Shown here piece by piece: positions 1 to 7,428 of a stretch of DNA of 21,910 nucleotides. The stretch's first letter is position 1, and each line of letters starts with the position of its first letter. The stretch covers positions 1 through 21,910 of the forward strand of contig DASVQA010000042.1 in the NCBI GenBank assembly GCA_036389375.1, written 5' to 3'. The translations under genes and the position numbers were made by a program. Under the pieces are notes generated by a model. It worked only from the letters and a program-made list of their open reading frames with translations, searched no databases and was not told the DNA's origin. Source of the stretch: QHXQ01 sp036389375 (GTDB lineage: Bacteria; Acidobacteriota; Blastocatellia; Pyrinomonadales; Pyrinomonadaceae).

Positions 1-1899
1 CGCCGTCAGTTGTCTGACGGGCGCAGCCTCGCGTTTGTCTTCGACTGGTGTGACGCGCGCTTCGTCCGCGCCGCTGATGATGAGACCGGAGAGCGTGAGC
101 CTCTGCTCGGCGAGATCGGGTACGTCTATAAACTGGCTGGCCGTGCCGACGCGTTCGGTCGCGGCGTCACGCACGGCGACGCGCAACTGATACGGCCCCG
201 GCTTTTTGACCGGCACGTTGACGATGTAGACCAGCCCGCCGCGCATGACGTTCGCGTGCGCTTCGTCGCTGCCCGTCCAATCGAGCGTCGCGTTGAACTC
301 GTCGAGCGCTTCGCCATCAGCCCCGAAGGTCAGTGCGAGCACGTCCAACTGCGCGGCGTATGCGCCGTCGGGCTGGCGCTTGAAGGTCACGTCGCGGCCG
401 TCCACGTAAAGCAGCGAGCGCATGAACGCGCCCGCCTGCGCGTCGTGCGCGTAGAGCGACGTGAGGCGCACGCCCAACGCGCCGGCACTGAAGGGCGAAC
501 TGAGCGCACCGTAGAGTTGCTGTGCGCGCCCCGTGCGCTGTGGTTTCGCGTCCGCGTCCGTGAGGCCGTAGAAGCCGTTGCGCGTGCGTACCTTCAAGTC
601 GGGGCGTTTGACGCGCACTTCGAGTTGATGAAAGTTGTGCCGGCCCGTCGTGGCGTCGAAGGTCGCAGGGTCGGGGCGATAGCCGATCAGGTAGAAGCCT
701 TTCTGATCGTCGAGCACGCGGCGGACGCCGCCGTTGAAATCGTTGTCGTTCTCGAAGAAGAGGCCGCCCGTCTGTTGGGCGAGATAGTTAAGCCCGTTCT
801 TTGATTCAAAGAAACCACGCTCGCGGTCTGTGAGGGCTTCGCGGATACCGACGCCGCCGCGCCCGCTCACGTTGTCCGCGCCGGTCAGCCCCAACGTCTG
901 CAAGCCCCGCGCGTCCATCGCGTAGATGATGACCGACGCGCGGTTCGCCAGATCGACCAGCCGACGCAGCGACTCAAGTACGCGCCCGCTCTTGCCGTCG
1001 CGCTCGAAGATCGAGATGCCGTCGGAGAAGAGGATCGCGGATTTACGACCGGGCAGTTCCTTCAAGCCCTTCACCACGAAGTTGAGCGCGCCGAGTGTGC
1101 CGACCGAGAAAAGCTCCTCGCGGTACACGTCTATGTCGTCGCCCACGTCGCGGATCAGATCGCGGCGTGCTGAAGTTTGATCGACCGGCGTGATGGTGTT
1201 TGCGCCACCGCCCGGCGTGCTGGCGCTCTGGGCGCGTAGGGCCTGCGCCGTCCGGTTGGCTTCAGCGACGGGGTCGGGTTGGATGGGGCCGAACGGGCTG
1301 ATGCCGCCGCGCCCCAGCGGATACCAGCGTATGTGCTCAATCGCGGCGTAGAGGATGCGCTTGTCGTTGGTGAACTGCTGCAACGCGCCCATGCCGGCGC
1401 TCGTGCGCATGATGGCGACCAGATCGTTCGGCTGCATCTGCTCGTCCACGTACCTGCGCATCGCCGCACGCACACGCGCGAGGCTCTCGAACGAGAGGCC
1501 GAGATCGTCCACGACGAGCGCGATGGTGCGCCGCACCTGCGCGGGTCTGAGCGGCACGGTCAGGGTCGGCGCGTTCGACACCGCCGGCACGTTCGCCTCT
1601 TTCACGCTGGCGACGACGGGTGGCGCGCCGGGCCGGTCGAGGGAGATGTACGAGACGTTTGTGAGTTGCTGCGGCTTGCCGTCTTCGAGCACTTCAAACT
1701 CGTCCGCGCGCAAGTCCGTCACCTGCCGGCCGCTCTTGTCCGTCACGACGGCGTCGAACTGGACGAGGTTCGTCGTGATCCGCACCACGTCCTCTGCGTC
1801 AACGGCCGGTCGTCGGCTCGCTGGCTCCTGCGCTAAGGTCGCGACCGAGAGCGTGCCTACGAGCGCCAGCGCCACCAGCCGCGAGAGGCAATTTTTCAT
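1..1899 (-). CDS. VWFA-related Acidobacterial-domain secreted protein (3' end beyond window)
   Basis: The frame is open from ATG at 1899 to window base 1 without a stop (633 codons), so the C-terminus is missing. Residues 1-23 form a signal peptide (KNCLSRL, then a hydrophobic stretch ending TLA|QEP). Residues about 38-85 (ITTNLVQFDAVVTDKSGR... EVLEDGKPQ) are the N-terminal region typical of the family TIGR03436. A von Willebrand A fold follows, with a MIDAS-like VVDDLGLSFES at 129-139 and GRKSAILFSDGISIF at about 270-285. The first MIDAS motif is degenerate compared with DxSxS. The C-terminal third looks beta-rich. Such proteins are numerous in Acidobacteriota and are secreted or periplasmic, with no proven function; metal-dependent protein binding is an inference from the VWA fold. 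GGAG lies about 10 bases upstream of the ATG. The gene is divergent from the FKBP gene. Family assignment is secure, the role is not. Confidence 0.93.
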   Translation of the reverse strand, partial: MKNCLSRLVALALVGTLSVATLAQEPASRRPAVDAEDVVRITTNLVQFDAVVTDKSGRQVTDLRADEFEVLEDGKPQQLTNVSYISLDRPGAPPVVASVKEANVPAVSNAPTLTVPLRPAQVRRTIALVVDDLGLSFESLARVRAAMRRYVDEQMQPNDLVAIMRTSAGMGALQQFTNDKRILYAAIEHIRWYPLGRGGISPFGPIQPDPVAEANRTAQALRAQSASTPGGGANTITPVDQTSARRDLIRDVGDDIDVYREELFSVGTLGALNFVVKGLKELPGRKSAILFSDGISIFERDGKSGRVLESLRRLVDLANRASVIIYAMDARGLQTLGLTGADNVSGRGGVGIREALTDRERGFFESKNGLNYLAQQTGGLFFENDNDFNGGVRRVLDDQKGFYLIGYRPDPATFDATTGRHNFHQLEVRVKRPDLKVRTRNGFYGLTDADAKPQRTGRAQQLYGALSSPFSAGALGVRLTSLYAHDAQAGAFMRSLLYVDGRDVTFKRQPDGAYAAQLDVLALTFGADGEALDEFNATLDWTGSDEAHANVMRGGLVYIVNVPVKKPGPYQLRVAVRDAATERVGTASQFIDVPDLAEQRLTLSGLIISGADEARVTPVEDKREAAPVRQLTA

Positions 1900-1999
1900 C
1901 TTAAGCCAACTCCACTAGCGCACGCCTTGCGCCTGTTGATTATCGGCGGCGGGTGTGCGATGCTGCCTGCAAATCAAAACAGACACGGGGGAGCTGATT

Positions 2000-2428
2000 A
2001 TGCCAGACGGGGCGCAAAACGGCGACACGGTGCGCGTACACTACACGGGGCGTTTAACGAGCGGCGAGGTGTTCGACTCTTCTGAGGGCGGCGAGCCGTT
2101 GGAGTTTCAGGTCGGCGCGCAGCAAGTGATTGCGGGCTTTGACGAAGGCGTGCGCGGCATGGTCGTCGGCGACAAGAAGACCATCGAGATCGAAGCGGAC
2201 GACGCCTACGGCGAACGCGTCGAGCAACTCGTCAACCGCATCCCGCGCGAAGGGATCAACCTCGGCGACACGCAGCCCGAAGCCGGCATGAACCTCATCA
2301 TGCACGTGGCCGACGGGCAGGAGATTCCCGTCCAGATCACGGAAGTCACCGACACGCATATCACGCTCGACGCCAACCACCCGCTCGCCGGCCAAAAGCT
2401 GGTCTTCGAGGTGGAGCGCGTCGAATAG
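2000..2428 (+). CDS. FKBP-type peptidyl-prolyl cis-trans isomerase, SlyD-like
   Basis: A 142-residue protein that should catalyse cis-trans isomerisation of Xaa-Pro bonds and act as a folding chaperone, probably in the cytoplasm because no signal peptide is seen. The FKBP half-domain is clear at the N-terminus (VRVHYTGRLTSGEVFDSS, then VIAGFDEGVRGMVVGDKK and EADDAYGE). It is followed by the insert-in-flap domain (about residues 70-120) and a closing LAGQKLVFEVERVE strand, the arrangement of SlyD. It lacks the long His/Cys-rich metal-binding tail of E. coli SlyD. The frame extends upstream to 1955, but ATG at 2000 is preferred because GGGGGAG sits 6 bases upstream and the protein then begins at the normal family position. 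The downstream beta-propeller gene starts 38 bases after the stop. Confidence 0.93.
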   Translation: MPDGAQNGDTVRVHYTGRLTSGEVFDSSEGGEPLEFQVGAQQVIAGFDEGVRGMVVGDKKTIEIEADDAYGERVEQLVNRIPREGINLGDTQPEAGMNLIMHVADGQEIPVQITEVTDTHITLDANHPLAGQKLVFEVERVE

Positions 2429-2466
2429 CCAGCGTCAACGAATAGATGCAGGCCAACGGTTAACGG

Positions 2467-3426
2467 ATGAGCAAGCGCGCGCTCAGTTTCTGCTGTCTCA
2501 TATTGTCGTGCCTCGCCCTCTGCGCGAGCGCACGCGCGCAGCAACCAACGCCCACGCCTGCGCCCACGCCCCTGCCCGATAACGACATCTTCATCGTCGA
2601 GTTGACCAATCGCGCCGGCCGGCTTGAGTTCGGCCAGCCCGTCAACATCACGAAGCACGTGGGCTACGACAACCAGCCCGGTTTTCTCCCCGATGGGCAG
2701 AGCCTGCTCTACACCTCGCAACGCGACGGCCAACAGACAGACATCTACCGCTACGACCTACGAACCGGCGCGACCACGCAGGTGACGGCGACGCCGGAGA
2801 GCGAGTATTCGCCGACCGTGATGCCCGGCGGGCGGAGCTTCTCCGTCGTGCGCGTCGAAGCTGACAAGACGCAACGCCTCTGGCAGTTCCCGCTCGCGGG
2901 CGGCACGCAGGGTTCGCTCGTGCTCGACAACGTCAAACCCGTCGGCTATCACCTCTGGCTCGATGCGCGCACGCTCGCCCTCTTTATTCTCGGCGCAGAC
3001 AAACAGCCCAACACACTCCAACTCGTCACGCTCGCCAAAGATCGCCCCACCGCCGTCGAAGTCAGCACGCTGCACGTCAACATCGGCCGCGCGCTGCAAC
3101 GCGTGCCGCGCAGCGGTCAGGTCTTCAGCTTCGTTCACAAGGTCGCCGCCGACAACTGGCTCATCAAACTCGTGGACGTAGGCGCACACCGCACGAGCAC
3201 CCTGCGCCCAACCCTCGCGGGCAGCGAAGACCACACGTGGCTCCCCGATGCGACGCTGCTCATGGCGCAAGGCGCAAAACTCTTCCGCCTCGACCCCGCC
3301 CACGATACAGACTGGCACGAGGTCGCAGACTTCTCCGCCGCCCACATCGCCAAAATCACCCGCCTCGCCGTCAGCCCCAAAGGCGACCGCCTCGCCCTCG
3401 TCGCGCAAAACGAAACTGCACGTTGA
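2467..3426 (+). CDS. Secreted TolB-like beta-propeller (PD40/WD40-like) protein
   Basis: 319 residues. Residues 1-24 form a signal peptide (LSCLALCASARA|QQ), followed by a Pro-Thr linker (PTPTPAPTPLP) and then blade-like repeats of the PD40/TolB kind: GFLPDGQSLLYTSQRDGQ with DIYRYDLRTGATTQVT at about 75-110, SPTVMPGGRSFSVVR at about 118-132, and RLAVSPKGDRLALVA near the C-terminus. TolB-like propellers are usually periplasmic protein-binding platforms; no catalytic residues are visible and the partner cannot be named. Only some blades are recognisable and the protein is short for a full six- or seven-blade propeller with extra domains. No lipobox Cys follows the signal peptide. The Shine-Dalgarno before ATG 2467 is weak. 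It sits 38 bases behind the FKBP gene on the same strand and may be cotranscribed with it. Confidence 0.8.
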   Translation: MSKRALSFCCLILSCLALCASARAQQPTPTPAPTPLPDNDIFIVELTNRAGRLEFGQPVNITKHVGYDNQPGFLPDGQSLLYTSQRDGQQTDIYRYDLRTGATTQVTATPESEYSPTVMPGGRSFSVVRVEADKTQRLWQFPLAGGTQGSLVLDNVKPVGYHLWLDARTLALFILGADKQPNTLQLVTLAKDRPTAVEVSTLHVNIGRALQRVPRSGQVFSFVHKVAADNWLIKLVDVGAHRTSTLRPTLAGSEDHTWLPDATLLMAQGAKLFRLDPAHDTDWHEVADFSAAHIAKITRLAVSPKGDRLALVAQNETAR

Positions 3427-3537
3427 AGATATTCAACCGGCTGCTTTACTCTCGCTCTCTTGATAAGAGAACTTGTGCTGCCGGATTACCAGTACACTGC
3501 TTAGTTTGAGATTAAGAGAGAGAATAGAGGTTCAGCT

Positions 3538-3825
3538 ATGTCGGCTTATGTGGTGGTTCAGATCGAGGTGCTGGATCAAGCCCGCTATGAAACCTACAAG
3601 CAGCTTGCGCCGCCCGCCATTGCTGCCTATGGTGGGCGCTATTTAGTGCGCGGCGGCGAGGTGGAGACGCTGGAAGGCAGTTGGTCGCCAAAGCGGCTGG
3701 TCGTGCTTGAGTTCCCTTCCGTCGCACAGGCCAAGGCGTGGTGGAACTCAGGCGCATACGAGCAGGCGAAAGCCTTGCGGCAGGCGTCCGCGCGGACTGA
3801 GATGATCGTAGTCGCAGGGCTGTAA
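3538..3825 (+). CDS. DUF1330 family protein
   Basis: A 95-residue protein of the usual DUF1330 length and pattern: AYVVVQIEVLDQARYETYKQLAPP, GGRYLVRGGEVETLEGSW, RLVVLEFPSVAQAKAWWNS, and AYEQAKALRQASA. These form the ferredoxin-like alpha/beta fold of the dimeric alpha-beta barrel superfamily. The biochemical role of DUF1330 proteins is unknown; the fold is shared with small monooxygenase-like domains. ATG 3538 follows a purine-rich AGAGAGAATAGAGG whose AGAGG core sits about 6 bases upstream, which fixes the start. The 111-base gap to the propeller gene and the independent ribosome binding site suggest its own transcription. It converges with the YacP-like gene. Confidence 0.9.
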   Translation: MSAYVVVQIEVLDQARYETYKQLAPPAIAAYGGRYLVRGGEVETLEGSWSPKRLVVLEFPSVAQAKAWWNSGAYEQAKALRQASARTEMIVVAGL

Positions 3826-3858
3826 GACGGCGAGCTGTCTACTGTCGTCAGCGTTGCC

Positions 3859-3876
3859 GGCACGTCCGCGCGTGCC
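3859..3876. terminator. GC-rich hairpin between convergent genes (possible bidirectional terminator)
   Basis: GGCACG (3859-3864) and CGTGCC (3871-3876) form a 6-bp stem with a 6-base loop in the 57-base gap between two convergent genes. There is no T-tract on either side, so intrinsic termination is uncertain; the position is the main argument. Confidence 0.3.
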
Positions 3877-3882
3877 GCCCAC

Positions 3883-4356
3883 TCATGCTTCATCCTCCGG
3901 CGCGACGCCGAAGTAGCGCAGCCAGTGTGCTTCGTCGGCTTGAATTTCTTGCTTCTGTGCGGGCTGCTCGCCGGCCCTTTCGCGCGCGCCGAGGCGCTGG
4001 CGAAACTCGCCTGACGCGACGACCGTCGCGCCACATTGCCGGACGTAAGCGGCGAGCGCGCGGTCTGAGGTGACGACGCGCAGCGTCCGGCGTTCACGGT
4101 CGGCTTCGACGAGCGCCTTGATGCGTTCGTCGGCATTCGCGCCGTGCGCCGCATAGTAGACGCGCACGCCGCGATAGCTTGCGCCGTCGGGGAAGAACTC
4201 GTCGGGTGCGCCGTCGAAGACGACCGCCACGCGTACGCGCTTCGTCGCAGCAAACTCCGCCAACTCGTCCAGCAGACCGCGCCGTGCCGCGCGCTTGTCC
4301 CTGTGCCAGCCGACACGCTGCGCCATCGCGTTGTTGCCGTCGATCAGGTATGACAT
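3883..4356 (-). CDS. YacP/Rae1-like NYN-domain (PIN-like) ribonuclease family protein
   Basis: About 157 residues from ATG 4356. The protein opens with YLIDGNNAM, the DGNN signature of NYN/YacP proteins, and continues with VAVVFDGAPDEFF, YYAAHGANADERI and LRVVTSDRALAAYV plus GATVVASGEF. These place acidic residues in the order expected for the PIN-like metal-dependent nuclease fold. The Bacillus homologue (YacP, also called Rae1) is a ribosome-associated mRNA endonuclease; the same role here is inference. A GTG 21 bases upstream (4377) would add seven residues, but ATG places DGNN at the normal N-terminal position. Neither start has a clear Shine-Dalgarno. It is 49 bases downstream of the zinc-ribbon gene on the same strand. 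Confidence 0.88.
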   Translation of the reverse strand: MSYLIDGNNAMAQRVGWHRDKRAARRGLLDELAEFAATKRVRVAVVFDGAPDEFFPDGASYRGVRVYYAAHGANADERIKALVEADRERRTLRVVTSDRALAAYVRQCGATVVASGEFRQRLGARERAGEQPAQKQEIQADEAHWLRYFGVAPEDEA

Positions 4357-4405
4357 CGCGGGCGGAAGCGAGCGCACAACGGGCGCTCAGGCCGTGAGAC
4401 TAACG

Positions 4406-5371
4406 TTATGGTGCGACGAAGTTATACATGACGGAGCCGGCGACTTTAACGGGGCGGCCCGAGAGCAACGTCGGCGTGAAGCGCGCTTGATATGCGGCCT
4501 GCTCGGCGGCCTGTCGCAAGAGCGGATGCCCCGACGTGGCATGTGCCGAGGTCACTTTGCCCGACTCGTCCACCACGATCTGCACAGTCACGGGGCCTGT
4601 CGCGTGCACCGCTCTGGCTACGGGCGGGTAAGCGGGTTCAGGCTTGCTGATCGCTTTGCCGTCCAAGTCACCGACGGGCACAAACGGCCCCTGCGCGCTT
4701 TTGCCGGGCGGTCGTGGGGCGGGCGGCGGTGCGCCGTTGTCGTCGTCATCACTACTGATCTTCGGGTCGCCCAAGATCCCCTGCTCGTCGGCCGATTTGA
4801 TGTTGATGACATCGCCGCCCGCCAGTGTGACCTTGCCTGAGACGAGCCGCCACTTACGTTGCCGGCGCATCATCACGACGGTGTAATCGCCCTTCGCCTT
4901 CGTGCCTGTCACGGCCACTTTATAGGCGGCCGTGCCTGAACCGTCTGAGTTCTCCTGAAAGTTGCCCAGGGGGAAGCCGACCTCTTTGATGTCGCCCAGC
5001 TTGTCCGCAGCCTCCGGGTCTGCTTTGAGCGCCGCCATCGCTATCGTGTAAGCCTCCGAAGTTTGCAGCTTCTCTTTGGCGACCTTATAGCCGTAATAGC
5101 CGATCAGGCCGAGGCCGACCAACCCGACGACGCCCACGATTGCCAGCACGAGCAGCACCTTGCCGCAGCCTGATCTGCCCTGCGGCTGACCCATGCTGCT
5201 GCCGGGTAGCGGCGCGCGGGGCGCATCGCCGAACGAGACTCTGGGCTGTGCGGGCGGCGCGGCGACGGGCGTCTGGGCAGCGGGTGTGGATGTGCCCGCG
5301 ACCAAAGCACTGCACTTCGTACAAAACCTCGTGCCCGGTTGCAGTTGATGACCGCAGTTCTGGCATTGCAT
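4406..5371 (-). CDS. Zinc-ribbon / membrane / Coa1-like / TonB-C multidomain protein
   Basis: 321 residues with four parts in order. Residues 3-20 are a zinc ribbon with CxxC pairs at C3/C6 and C17/C20. A Pro/Ala-rich linker follows, then one membrane helix at about 71-94 (KVLLVLAIVGVVGLVGLGLI). Next is a roughly 90-residue alpha/beta domain (about 97-188) that resembles the Coa1/Tim21 type: EAYTIAMAALKADPEA, then GTAAYKVAVTG and RQRKWRLVSGKVTL. After an acidic and proline-rich linker comes a TonB C-terminal-like domain at about 245-321 (AYPPVARAV, GPVTVQIVVDESGKVTSA, AAYQARFTP). The topology would put the zinc ribbon in the cytoplasm and the rest in the periplasm. Role unknown; the TonB-C part suggests envelope or energy-transfer contacts. 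ATG 5371 has CGGAGA about 10 bases upstream. Confidence is high for the zinc ribbon and TonB-C, moderate for the Coa1 resemblance. Confidence 0.85.
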   Translation of the reverse strand: MQCQNCGHQLQPGTRFCTKCSALVAGTSTPAAQTPVAAPPAQPRVSFGDAPRAPLPGSSMGQPQGRSGCGKVLLVLAIVGVVGLVGLGLIGYYGYKVAKEKLQTSEAYTIAMAALKADPEAADKLGDIKEVGFPLGNFQENSDGSGTAAYKVAVTGTKAKGDYTVVMMRRQRKWRLVSGKVTLAGGDVINIKSADEQGILGDPKISSDDDDNGAPPPAPRPPGKSAQGPFVPVGDLDGKAISKPEPAYPPVARAVHATGPVTVQIVVDESGKVTSAHATSGHPLLRQAAEQAAYQARFTPTLLSGRPVKVAGSVMYNFVAP

Positions 5372-5492
5372 CGCTTCTGTTTCTCCGTTCCGGCCGCTGT
5401 GCTACTCGGTCGCAGCTATCAGTTGCGGATTAAGTTAGCTGGTTCGCATCGGGCGTGGATTCTATCATCTCCGTGCGTGTGGGGCCGCGCCG

Positions 5493-6194
5493 TCACACTT
5501 GGGTCTGGCCGTAGTCGCAGTATTCGACGATGGGGCAGCGCGTGCAGAGCGGGTCGCGCGGGCGACAGATTTTGCGCCCGTGCCGGACGAGGTTGACGTG
5601 CAGCGAGTAGAACTTGCCGGGCGGCACGCGTGCATCCATGAGTTCGTGCGCGCGCCGGTCGGAGCACTTCTGCGGGATGAGGCCGACGCGTCGCAGGATG
5701 CGGAAGATGTGCGTGTCGAGCGGAAAGACATCTTTGCGACAGGCGAACAGGAGCGTGCAGGCGACCGTCTTCGGCCCCGCGCCGCGAAACTGCGAAAGAT
5801 AGGCGACCGCTTCAGCGGGCGTCAGTTCGTGCAGGAACGCGAGGTCGAGCGTGCCATGCTGGTCTTTGATCTGGCGCAGGAGGCTTTTGATCACTTTGGC
5901 CTTCTGGTTGGCGAGGCCCCCTGCCTTGATCGTGGCGGCGATGGTCGCTTCGCGGGCGCGCAGGGCTGCGTCCCAAGTGGGAAAGCGGCGCTTGAGGGCC
6001 GCAAAGGTGCGGTGGCTGTTTACGTCGCTCGTCGCCTGCGAGAGGATGATCTGGATAAGCATGTCGAGCGGGTCGGAGGCGCGTTTATTCTCCGGCACGC
6101 CATAGGCGCGTTCCAGATTCTGAATGATGTAGCGGAGCGGCTTTTCGTCGGCTGCGGCCGCGTCAAGCTGCGGTTGTGGCGAGGATGCGCTCAT
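5493..6194 (-). CDS. nth: Endonuclease III-like HhH-GPD DNA glycosylase/AP lyase with [4Fe-4S] cluster
   Basis: 233 residues from ATG 6194. It should excise oxidised pyrimidines and cleave abasic sites in base excision repair. The helix-hairpin-helix is FRGAGPKTVACTLLFA with the candidate catalytic lysine K142 (equivalent to K120 of E. coli Nth). The catalytic aspartate is D160 in PLDTHIFRI. Four cysteines C210, C217, C220 and C226 give C-x6-C-x2-C-x5-C, the exact cluster spacing of endonuclease III. Slightly longer than E. coli Nth (211). The same frame runs on to 6344 inside bshA, but that extension is arginine/serine-rich and unlike the family, so 6194 is preferred. It overlaps the end of bshA by 32 bases and has no obvious Shine-Dalgarno, which suggests translational coupling. 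A related substrate specificity (Nth2 or MagIII types) is possible. Confidence 0.93.
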   Translation of the reverse strand: MSASSPQPQLDAAAADEKPLRYIIQNLERAYGVPENKRASDPLDMLIQIILSQATSDVNSHRTFAALKRRFPTWDAALRAREATIAATIKAGGLANQKAKVIKSLLRQIKDQHGTLDLAFLHELTPAEAVAYLSQFRGAGPKTVACTLLFACRKDVFPLDTHIFRILRRVGLIPQKCSDRRAHELMDARVPPGKFYSLHVNLVRHGRKICRPRDPLCTRCPIVEYCDYGQTQV

Positions 6195-7296
6195 AGAAAT
6201 CGATGTACTGCGGGATGATGCGGTCGGTGCTGTAGCGCCCGACGGCTGACTCGCGTGCGCGCCGGCCCATCTCGCGGCGCAGAGTTTCATCCGCCAGCAG
6301 CCGCGCGGCGTCAGTCGCCATCTTCTCCACGTCGCCGACTTCACTCAAACAGCCCGTCTCGCCGTCCGTCACCACCTCCGGCACGCCGCCCACGCGCGAC
6401 GCGACGACCGGCACTTCGCACGCCATCGCTTCGAGCGCGGCGAGGCCGAACGACTCCTGTTCCGAGGGCAGCAGCAACACGTCCGAGACCGACAGGTAGT
6501 CGCGTATGCGCGGCTGCTTGCCGACGAAGGCGCAATGCTCGGCCACGTTCAGACAGCGCGCACGATGCTCCGCCTGCCCGCGCTCGCTGCCGTCGCCCAC
6601 CATCACGAGCCGCGCCGCCACGCCGCGCCGCCGCACGCCCGCCAGAATCTCGATGCAATCTACGGGGCGCTTGACGGGGCGGAAGTTCGAGACGTGGACG
6701 AGCAGCGGTTCGTCGTGCGGCGCAAGTTCGCGGCGCAACTCCGGCGCGGGCCGGCGTTGATAATCTGAAGCACAGACGAAGTTCGGGATGACGGTCACGT
6801 TGTTGAGACCGAAGGTCTCGGCCGTGGCGCGTTTGAGATAACCGGAGATGGCGGTGACGCCGTCGGACTGCGCGATGCCGTAGCGCGTGATCGGCAGATA
6901 TGAGCGGTCTGCGCCGACGAGCGTGATGTCCGTGCCGTGCAGCGTGGTGATGACGGGCAGATGGCGCTGCGGCTTTAAGGATTCGCGCGCGAGGATGGCG
7001 CTGATGGAATGCGGGATGGCGTAATGGACGTGCAGCAGGTCGAGCCGTTCGGTTTCGGCGACGGTCGCCATCTTGGTCGCCAGCGCGAGCGTGTAAGGTT
7101 GATGCTCAAAGAGCGGGTACGACATCATCTCAACCTCGTGGAAGCGGACGCGCTCGTTTAACTCGGTGAGCCGCGTCGGCAAGGCCGAAGCGATGAAGTG
7201 GACGGTGTGCCCGCGCTGCGCCAACTCCTTGCCCAACTCCGAGCCGACGATGCCGCTCCCGCCGTAAGAGGCATAGACCGTGATGCCGATGTTCAT
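6163..7296 (-). CDS. bshA: N-acetyl-alpha-D-glucosaminyl L-malate synthase BshA (bacillithiol step 1)
   Basis: 377 residues, the usual BshA length. It is a GT4-family glycosyltransferase expected to join GlcNAc from UDP-GlcNAc to L-malate, the first committed step of bacillithiol synthesis in the cytoplasm. Diagnostic sequence: YGGSGIVGSELGKELAQRGH near the N-terminus, HVHYAIPHSISAILARE at about 93-108, TTLHGTDITLVG, NFRPVKRP, and the retaining GT-B E-x7-E motif in EQESFGLAALEAMACEVPVV. The neighbour bshB1 at 13768-14514 supports the assignment. ATG 7296 has no Shine-Dalgarno; instead a pyrimidine-rich heptad repeat lies immediately upstream on the mRNA. A promoter and terminator-like leader lie further upstream (7380-7505) and may control it. 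The 3' end overlaps the glycosylase gene. Confidence 0.95.
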   Translation of the reverse strand: MNIGITVYASYGGSGIVGSELGKELAQRGHTVHFIASALPTRLTELNERVRFHEVEMMSYPLFEHQPYTLALATKMATVAETERLDLLHVHYAIPHSISAILARESLKPQRHLPVITTLHGTDITLVGADRSYLPITRYGIAQSDGVTAISGYLKRATAETFGLNNVTVIPNFVCASDYQRRPAPELRRELAPHDEPLLVHVSNFRPVKRPVDCIEILAGVRRRGVAARLVMVGDGSERGQAEHRARCLNVAEHCAFVGKQPRIRDYLSVSDVLLLPSEQESFGLAALEAMACEVPVVASRVGGVPEVVTDGETGCLSEVGDVEKMATDAARLLADETLRREMGRRARESAVGRYSTDRIIPQYIDFYERILATTAA

Positions 7297-7302
7297 AAGA
7301 GT

Positions 7303-7330
7303 AGAGGTCAGAGGTTAGAGGTTAGAGGTC
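7303..7330 (+). repeat. Four tandem heptads AGAGGTY directly upstream of bshA
   Basis: Four abutting 7-base units read on the plus strand: AGAGGTC (7303), AGAGGTT (7310), AGAGGTT (7317), AGAGGTC (7324). On the bshA mRNA they read as pyrimidine-rich (R)ACCTCT units ending six bases before the ATG, where a Shine-Dalgarno would be expected. Their CCTCT cores are complementary to Shine-Dalgarno-type sequence rather than being one. Confidence 0.9.
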
Positions 7331-7357
7331 AGTGAAGTCAACTCATCCACTGATCTC
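7325..7357 (-). repeat. Inverted repeat in the bshA 5' leader
   Basis: GAGGTCAGTG (7325-7334) and CACTGATCTC (7348-7357) are complementary at 9 of 10 positions with a 13-base loop. The left arm includes most of the last heptad unit, so stem formation and the repeat array compete for the same bases. CTGACCCCTA (7371-7380) is an additional near-complement of TAGAGGTCAG, giving an alternative partner. Confidence 0.6.
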
Positions 7358-7379
7358 TCACCGCTCGCCGCTGACCCCT

Positions 7380-7428
7380 AAAAAAAAATAGCGAGAGGCA
7401 GACAGCCCTCGCTACCGTCTGCCTCTCG
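7380..7428 (-). terminator. Intrinsic terminator with perfect 12-bp stem and T9 tract
   Basis: On the minus strand CGAGAGGCAGAC (7428-7417) pairs perfectly with GTCTGCCTCTCG (7403-7392) across a 13-base loop, followed by CTA and nine T residues (plus-strand A9 at 7380-7388). A shorter competing stem, TAGCGAG (7414-7408) with CTCGCTA (7395-7389), shares bases with the main stem and also ends at the T-tract. It lies between a minus-strand promoter and bshA, not behind any gene. Confidence 0.88.

Noticed and set aside
10..804. 264-codon plus-strand open frame at the left edge
   Set aside because: It is antisense to the VWFA-related protein, whose recognisable domains occupy the other strand; the frame is an arginine/valine-rich product of GC-rich codon bias.
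6195..6344. N-terminal extension of the endonuclease III-like protein inside bshA
   Set aside because: The added 50 residues are Arg/Ser/Ala-rich without family similarity and would overlap bshA by 182 bases; ATG 6194 is more economical.
7303..7330. Possible CRISPR-like array from the heptads
   Set aside because: Units are only 7 bases and directly abut, with no spacers and no cas genes in the window.
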